The notes under the pieces: generated by a model
Seen by the model: only the letters and a program-made list of their open reading frames with translations
What the model was told of the DNA's origin: nothing
Databases searched by the model: none
From: an uncultured Clostridium sp.
GTDB taxonomy: Bacteria > Bacillota > Clostridia > TANB77 > CAG-508
Length of the DNA stretch: 18,463 bases
Reading direction: 5' to 3'
Assembly (NCBI GenBank): GCA_900553865.1
Contig: USFC01000025.1
Location: 1 to 18,463, forward strand
Made by a program: the position numbers and the translations under genes
Shown: in pieces, positions 15,023 through 18,463 of the stretch
Position numbering within the stretch: the first letter of the stretch is position 1
Layout of the letters: every line of letters starts with the position of its first letter

Positions 15023-15038
15023 ACGAATTATTGTTCGT
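15023..15038. promoter_or_regulatory. lexA box: LexA (SOS) box-like palindrome at recN
   Basis: Read on the minus strand the site is CGAAC-N4-ATTCG, one base from the Gram-positive LexA consensus CGAAC-N4-GTTCG. It lies just past the predicted transcription start of recN, where LexA would block RNA polymerase. RecN is a classic SOS gene, which supports the call. Confidence 0.65.
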
Positions 15039-15047
15039 TATGAAGGT

Positions 15048-15076
15048 ATTATAATATCGAATATTTGTTTTGTCAA
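15048..15076 (-). promoter_or_regulatory. Consensus promoter of recN
   Basis: TTGACA (15071-15076), a 17-base spacer and TATAAT (15048-15053) match both consensus boxes exactly. A promoter this strong would need a repressor, which fits the LexA-like palindrome immediately downstream. Confidence 0.88.
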
Positions 15077-15125
15077 CACTTTTTTCTAAAATTTTGTTTG
15101 TTTTTATTTATATTGTTATTTATGT

Positions 15126-15161
15126 AAAGGACAAAAGTGACCCGTCCCCAATTGTCCTTTA
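15126..15161. repeat. REP-like palindromic repeat, copy 2
   Basis: Perfect 9-bp ends AAAGGACAA/TTGTCCTTT (15126-15134 with 15152-15160) enclose the core TGACCCGTCCCCA. Bases 15128-15161 match 32 of 34 bases of the copy at 2665-2698, in the same orientation. The last three bases, read on the minus strand, are the TAA stop of dnaJ. No T-run follows, so it is not a standard terminator. Confidence 0.78.
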
Positions 15162-16319
15162 TCCAAATATTCCTTTTTTCTTTACAGGTGGTTGCTCGTT
15201 CATAGTTTTTGCAAGCTGTGTTAATATATCTCTTTGCTCTTTGGTTAAACGTTTTGGAACTTGTACTTGCACTGTAAATACAAAATCTCCTTGGAAACTT
15301 CCATTTACTGATTTAAAACCTTTGTTTCTTATAACAAATTTTGTTCCTGTTTGTGTTCCTTCTGGTATTCTGTAAGTTTCTTTGCTTCCATCTACCATAG
15401 GTATTTGAAGGTCTGCTCCTAAGGTTGCTTGTGTGAAAGTTATTGGTATATCACATAGTACATTATTCTTTTCTCTAGTAAATATTCTATGTTTCTTTAG
15501 CCTTATTACTATGTATAAATCTCCTTTTTCTCCACCTTTTTCTCCTGGTTCGCCTTCATTTCTTAATATTATTGTTTGACCGTCATCTATTCCTGCTGGA
15601 ATTTTTATTTTTATTTTAGCTTGTTTTCTTACTGTACCTTTTCCTTTGCAGTTTTCACATGGTTCTTTAATTACTGTTCCTGTTCCATGGCAATTTGTAC
15701 ATGGTCTTTGTGTTTGCATTTGGCCTAATATTGTATTTTGAATCTGTTTTACCGTTCCTGTTCCATGGCATATAGTACATGTTTCTGGTTTTGTTCCTGC
15801 TTTTGCACCATTTCCATGGCATACAGAACAAGTTTCATTTCTATTTAATACTATTTCTTTTTCTACACCTGAATATGCTTCTTCAAAAGTTATATCTATA
15901 CTTGCTTTTAAATCTGCACCCTTTACTGGTCCACGGCTTGTTCTACTAGATGTTCTTCCACCAAATCCTCCTCCGAAGAAGGATGAAAATATATCTCCTA
16001 AATCTCCAAAATCATCAAATCCTGAAGAAGTATATGAATAATATCCACCTCCGAAAGGTCCACCAGCTCCAGCACCTCCGCCAAAGCCTTGTGGTCCATC
16101 AAATCCAAATTGGTCATACATTCTTCTTTTTTGTGGGTCAGATAAATTTTCGTAAGCTTCATTTACTTCTTTAAATTTTGCTTCTGCCTCTTTTGGATTA
16201 TCTGGGTTAGCATCTGGATGATATTTTTTCGCAAGTTTTCTATATGCTTTTTTTAATTCTTCATCTGTTGCATTTTTGCTTACGCCCAATACTTCATAAT
16301 AATCTCTTTTGGTTGCCAT
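15159..16319 (-). CDS. dnaJ: Chaperone DnaJ (Hsp40)
   Basis: DnaJ delivers unfolded clients to DnaK and stimulates its ATPase. The 386-residue type I protein has the J domain with HPD (34-36), a Gly/Phe-rich linker (about 72-121) and four CxxCxGxG zinc repeats (C164/C167, C181/C184, C207/C210, C221/C224). A substrate-binding C-terminal part (about 235-365) follows. GGAGG lies close before the ATG. It follows dnaK after 107 bases that hold a very large hairpin. The C-terminus ends KKKGIFG, with the stop inside a dispersed repeat, so a few original residues may have been lost or replaced. Confidence 0.97.
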   Translation of the reverse strand: MATKRDYYEVLGVSKNATDEELKKAYRKLAKKYHPDANPDNPKEAEAKFKEVNEAYENLSDPQKRRMYDQFGFDGPQGFGGGAGAGGPFGGGYYSYTSSGFDDFGDLGDIFSSFFGGGFGGRTSSRTSRGPVKGADLKASIDITFEEAYSGVEKEIVLNRNETCSVCHGNGAKAGTKPETCTICHGTGTVKQIQNTILGQMQTQRPCTNCHGTGTVIKEPCENCKGKGTVRKQAKIKIKIPAGIDDGQTIILRNEGEPGEKGGEKGDLYIVIRLKKHRIFTREKNNVLCDIPITFTQATLGADLQIPMVDGSKETYRIPEGTQTGTKFVIRNKGFKSVNGSFQGDFVFTVQVQVPKRLTKEQRDILTQLAKTMNEQPPVKKKGIFG

Positions 16320-16349
16320 CTTTTCCTCCTAAACTATAAAAAACGAATC

Positions 16350-16419
16350 TACCCCAAAAGGTCCAGGTTATAATAGGGTAATTCTTTTTACCCCATTATA
16401 ACCTGGACCTTTTGGGGTA
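16350..16419. repeat. Perfect 25-bp inverted repeat between dnaK and dnaJ
   Basis: Arms 16350-16374 and 16395-16419 are perfect complements over 25 bases. After one mismatch (16375 against 16394) a further 6 bp pair (GGGTAA/TTACCC), closing a 6-base loop. The ends read TACCCC/GGGGTA. On the dnaK-dnaJ mRNA this gives a very stable hairpin ending about 30 bases before dnaJ and starting 7 bases after the dnaK stop. The T-run on the minus strand begins about 6 bases after the stem, so termination is possible but not classic. It may be an RNase III site, a partial terminator or a miniature palindromic element. Confidence 0.85.
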
Positions 16420-16426
16420 TAATTTT

Positions 16427-18283
16427 TTATTTATTATCTCCGTTGTCTTCTACTTTGTAGTCTGCATCATATACATTTCCGTTTTCATCTACGTTTGGTC
16501 CTGCTGCATTTGCATCTGCTCCAGCATTTGCTCCATTTGCTTGACCTTGAGCTTGTGAATATAATTTTTCAGAAATTGAATAGAATACTGTTGTTAATTT
16601 TTCTGTTGCTTGTTTTATTGCTTCTACATCTGTTCCTTCTAATGCTTTTTTTACATTAGCGATTTCTTCTTCTGCTTTAGCTTTTTCTTCTGCACTTATT
16701 TTATCGCCTAATTCTGAAATTGTTTTTTCAGAGTTATATACTAAGCTTTCTGCATTATTTCTAGCTTCTATTTCATCTTTCTTTTTCTTATCTTCTTCTG
16801 CATGTGCTTCTGCATCTTTTACTGCTCTATCAATATCTTCGTCTGTTAAGTTTGTAGATGCTGTAATAGAAACGTTTTGTTCATTTCCTGTTGCCATATC
16901 TTTTGCAGATACGTGTACTATACCGTTTGCATCTATATCAAATGTTACTTCGATTTGTGGTACTCCACGTGGTGCTGCTGGAATTCCAGTTAATTGGAAT
17001 CTTCCTAATGTTTTGTTGTATGCAGCCATTTCACGTTCACCTTGTAATACGTGTACTTCAACTGATGTTTGACCATCTGCTGCTGTTGAGAATATTTGTG
17101 ATTTTTTAGTTGGTATTGTTGTATTTCTTTCGATTAATTTTGTGAATACTCCTCCATATGTTTCAATACCTAATGATAATGGTGTTACGTCTAATAATAC
17201 TAAGTCTTTAACATCTCCTGATAATACACCACCTTGAATTGCTGCACCAATTGCAACACATTCGTCTGGGTTAATTCCTTTATCTGGCTCTTTTCCTGTT
17301 ATTTTCTTAACCATTTCTTGTACACATGGTACCCTTGTTGAACCACCAACTAATAATACTTTGTGAATGTCTGCTGAAGTTACTCCAGCATCTTTCATAG
17401 CTTGTTCTACTGGTATTCTTGTTGCATCTACTAAGTCTGAAATTAATCCTTCAAATTTAGCTCTTGATAATGTAATATCTAAGTGTTTTGGTCCTGTTGC
17501 ATCTGCTGTAATAAATGGTAAGTTAATTTGTGTTTGTTGCATTCCAGAAAGTTCTATTTTAGCTTTTTCTGCTGCTTCTTTTAGACGTTGCATTGCCATT
17601 TTATCTGTTGATAAATCTATGCCATTTGATTTTTTGAATTCTGATACTAGGTAATCTATAATTCTTTGATCGAAATCATCTCCACCTAAATGAGTGTTAC
17701 CATTTGTAGCTAAAACTTCGAATACTCCATCACCAATATCTAGGATAGAAACATCGAAGGTTCCTCCACCTAAGTCATAAATCATAATTTTTTGGTCTTG
17801 GTCTTCTTTATCCATACCAAAGGCTAAAGCTGCTGCTGTTGGTTCGTTTATAATTCTTAATACTTCAAGTCCTGCTATTTTACCTGCGTCTTTAGTTGCT
17901 TGTCTTTGGCTATCACTAAAATATGCTGGAACTGTAATAACGGCTTGTGTTACTTTTTGTCCTAAATAATTTTCTGCATCTGTTTTTAATTTTTGTAATA
18001 TCATTGCAGATATTTCTTGTGGAGTAAAGCTATCTCCATCAATATTTACTTTTTCGTTTGTTCCCATTTTTCTTTTAATTGAAATGATTGTATGGTCTGG
18101 GTTTGTAACTGCTTGACGTTTTGCAATTTGACCTACTAATCTTTCTCCATTGTTTGAAAATGCTACTACAGATGGAGTTGTTCTGTTACCTTCTGCGTTT
18201 GGTATTACAACTGGTTCTCCACCTTCCATAACTGCTACACAACTATTTGTTGTTCCTAAATCGATTCCTATAATTTTTCCCAT
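16427..18283 (-). CDS. dnaK: Chaperone DnaK (Hsp70)
   Basis: DnaK is the ATP-dependent Hsp70 chaperone. The 618-residue product has the ATPase domain with IDLGTTNS (6-13), the DLGGGTFDVS phosphate loop and the GGSTRVP block. The EVTFDIDANGIVHVSA substrate-binding domain and an acidic, Ala/Gly/Asn-rich tail follow. Length is normal for Bacillota, which lack the short insert of proteobacterial DnaK. GAAAGGAAG lies 9 bases before the ATG. dnaJ follows on the same strand. The upstream partner (usually grpE, with hrcA) would lie beyond the right edge. No CIRCE operator (TTAGCACTC-N9-GAGTGCTAA) is seen in the 180 bases upstream. Confidence 0.98.
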   Translation of the reverse strand: MGKIIGIDLGTTNSCVAVMEGGEPVVIPNAEGNRTTPSVVAFSNNGERLVGQIAKRQAVTNPDHTIISIKRKMGTNEKVNIDGDSFTPQEISAMILQKLKTDAENYLGQKVTQAVITVPAYFSDSQRQATKDAGKIAGLEVLRIINEPTAAALAFGMDKEDQDQKIMIYDLGGGTFDVSILDIGDGVFEVLATNGNTHLGGDDFDQRIIDYLVSEFKKSNGIDLSTDKMAMQRLKEAAEKAKIELSGMQQTQINLPFITADATGPKHLDITLSRAKFEGLISDLVDATRIPVEQAMKDAGVTSADIHKVLLVGGSTRVPCVQEMVKKITGKEPDKGINPDECVAIGAAIQGGVLSGDVKDLVLLDVTPLSLGIETYGGVFTKLIERNTTIPTKKSQIFSTAADGQTSVEVHVLQGEREMAAYNKTLGRFQLTGIPAAPRGVPQIEVTFDIDANGIVHVSAKDMATGNEQNVSITASTNLTDEDIDRAVKDAEAHAEEDKKKKDEIEARNNAESLVYNSEKTISELGDKISAEEKAKAEEEIANVKKALEGTDVEAIKQATEKLTTVFYSISEKLYSQAQGQANGANAGADANAAGPNVDENGNVYDADYKVEDNGDNK

Positions 18284-18310
18284 AATAATTTACTTCCTTT
18301 CTTCGAACAT

Positions 18311-18357
18311 CAGGGACGGTCCTTTTCGTTCCGAAATCGGAACACTTGGGACACTCC
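18311..18357. repeat. Diverged REP-like repeat upstream of dnaK
   Basis: GGGACGGTCC (18313-18322), an inverted pair GTTCCG/CGGAAC (18328-18333 with 18338-18343), and then CACTTGGGACACTCC share the style of the other two copies. In particular GGAACACTTGGGACA here resembles AGGACACTTAGGACA at 2656-2670. It ends about 28 bases before dnaK and so lies in its 5' untranslated region or the gap after the preceding gene. Confidence 0.65.
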
Positions 18358-18463
18358 TTGTTAGTTCTTTTTTATATTTTTATATAATTTGAAACCTTCC
18401 TATTTATTGGTTTCATAGGATTTCCGTATTTTTTTATACGGTCCTCTTAAAATTAATAACTAA
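18358..18463. other. Right-edge intergenic with two hairpins
   Basis: No gene is supported. Inverted repeats GAAACC/GGTTTC (18391-18396 with 18409-18414) and CCGTAT/ATACGG (18424-18429 with 18436-18441, flanked by AGGA/TCCT) would form small hairpins. Neither is followed by a T-run on the minus strand. They may be the 3' region of the gene upstream of dnaK or part of a repeat. Confidence 0.4.

Noticed and set aside
1..18463. CRISPR array, tRNA or rRNA genes
   Set aside because: No regularly spaced repeats, cloverleaf with TTCGANNC loop, or rRNA signature was seen on either strand.

Overview
The window is low-GC (I estimate near 30%) and almost fully coding. Every gene I can support lies on the minus strand. 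Family content (Obg, RecN, a 3D-domain exoprotein, a four-Cys TSCPD protein, TtcA-like and TcdA tRNA enzymes), AGGAGG-type ribosome binding sites and near-consensus TTGACA-N17-TATAAT promoters point to an anaerobic Bacillota, most likely a clostridial lineage. It looks like ordinary chromosome on the leading strand, with small accessory insertions.

Layout in the direction of transcription (high to low coordinates): (1) dnaK and dnaJ (18283-15159), separated by a very large perfect hairpin. (2) recN (15008-13380), with a strong promoter and a LexA-box-like palindrome. (3) A secreted or anchored 3D-domain cell-wall protein (13241-12522) with its own promoter and terminator. (4) lysS followed 25 bases later by a stand-alone HipA/CtkA-like kinase (12335-9956). 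(5) A run of an M50 site-2 protease, tsaD, tcdA, a ttcA-like gene, a frameshifted TSCPD gene and a metallophosphoesterase (9842-5367); three of these act, or probably act, on tRNA anticodon loops. (6) rplU-rpmA (5238-4563), with an L21-type leader and a rho-independent terminator. (7) mntA-hepT-trpS (4414-2696), a type VII toxin-antitoxin pair directly ahead of tryptophanyl-tRNA synthetase. (8) obg (2604-1330). (9) A truncated AlbA_2-domain gene (1065-514) and a 480-base gene-poor edge.

Three themes stand out. First, both aminoacyl-tRNA synthetase genes have a toxin-like partner: mntA-hepT 13 bases upstream of trpS, and a HipA-like kinase 25 bases downstream of lysS. The mntA-hepT-trpS block also splits the usual rpmA-obg neighbourhood. 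Second, a dispersed palindromic repeat occurs as two 34-base copies (32 of 34 identical) whose last three bases are the stop codons of trpS and dnaJ. A diverged relative lies upstream of dnaK. Third, L27 lacks the Bacillota N-terminal extension and the cognate protease gene prp is absent from its usual place between rplU and rpmA.

I see no CRISPR array, rRNA, tRNA, transposase gene or phage gene. No wholly new multi-gene system is proven. The best candidates for follow-up are the synthetase/toxin pairings, the stop-codon repeat and the dnaK-dnaJ hairpin.
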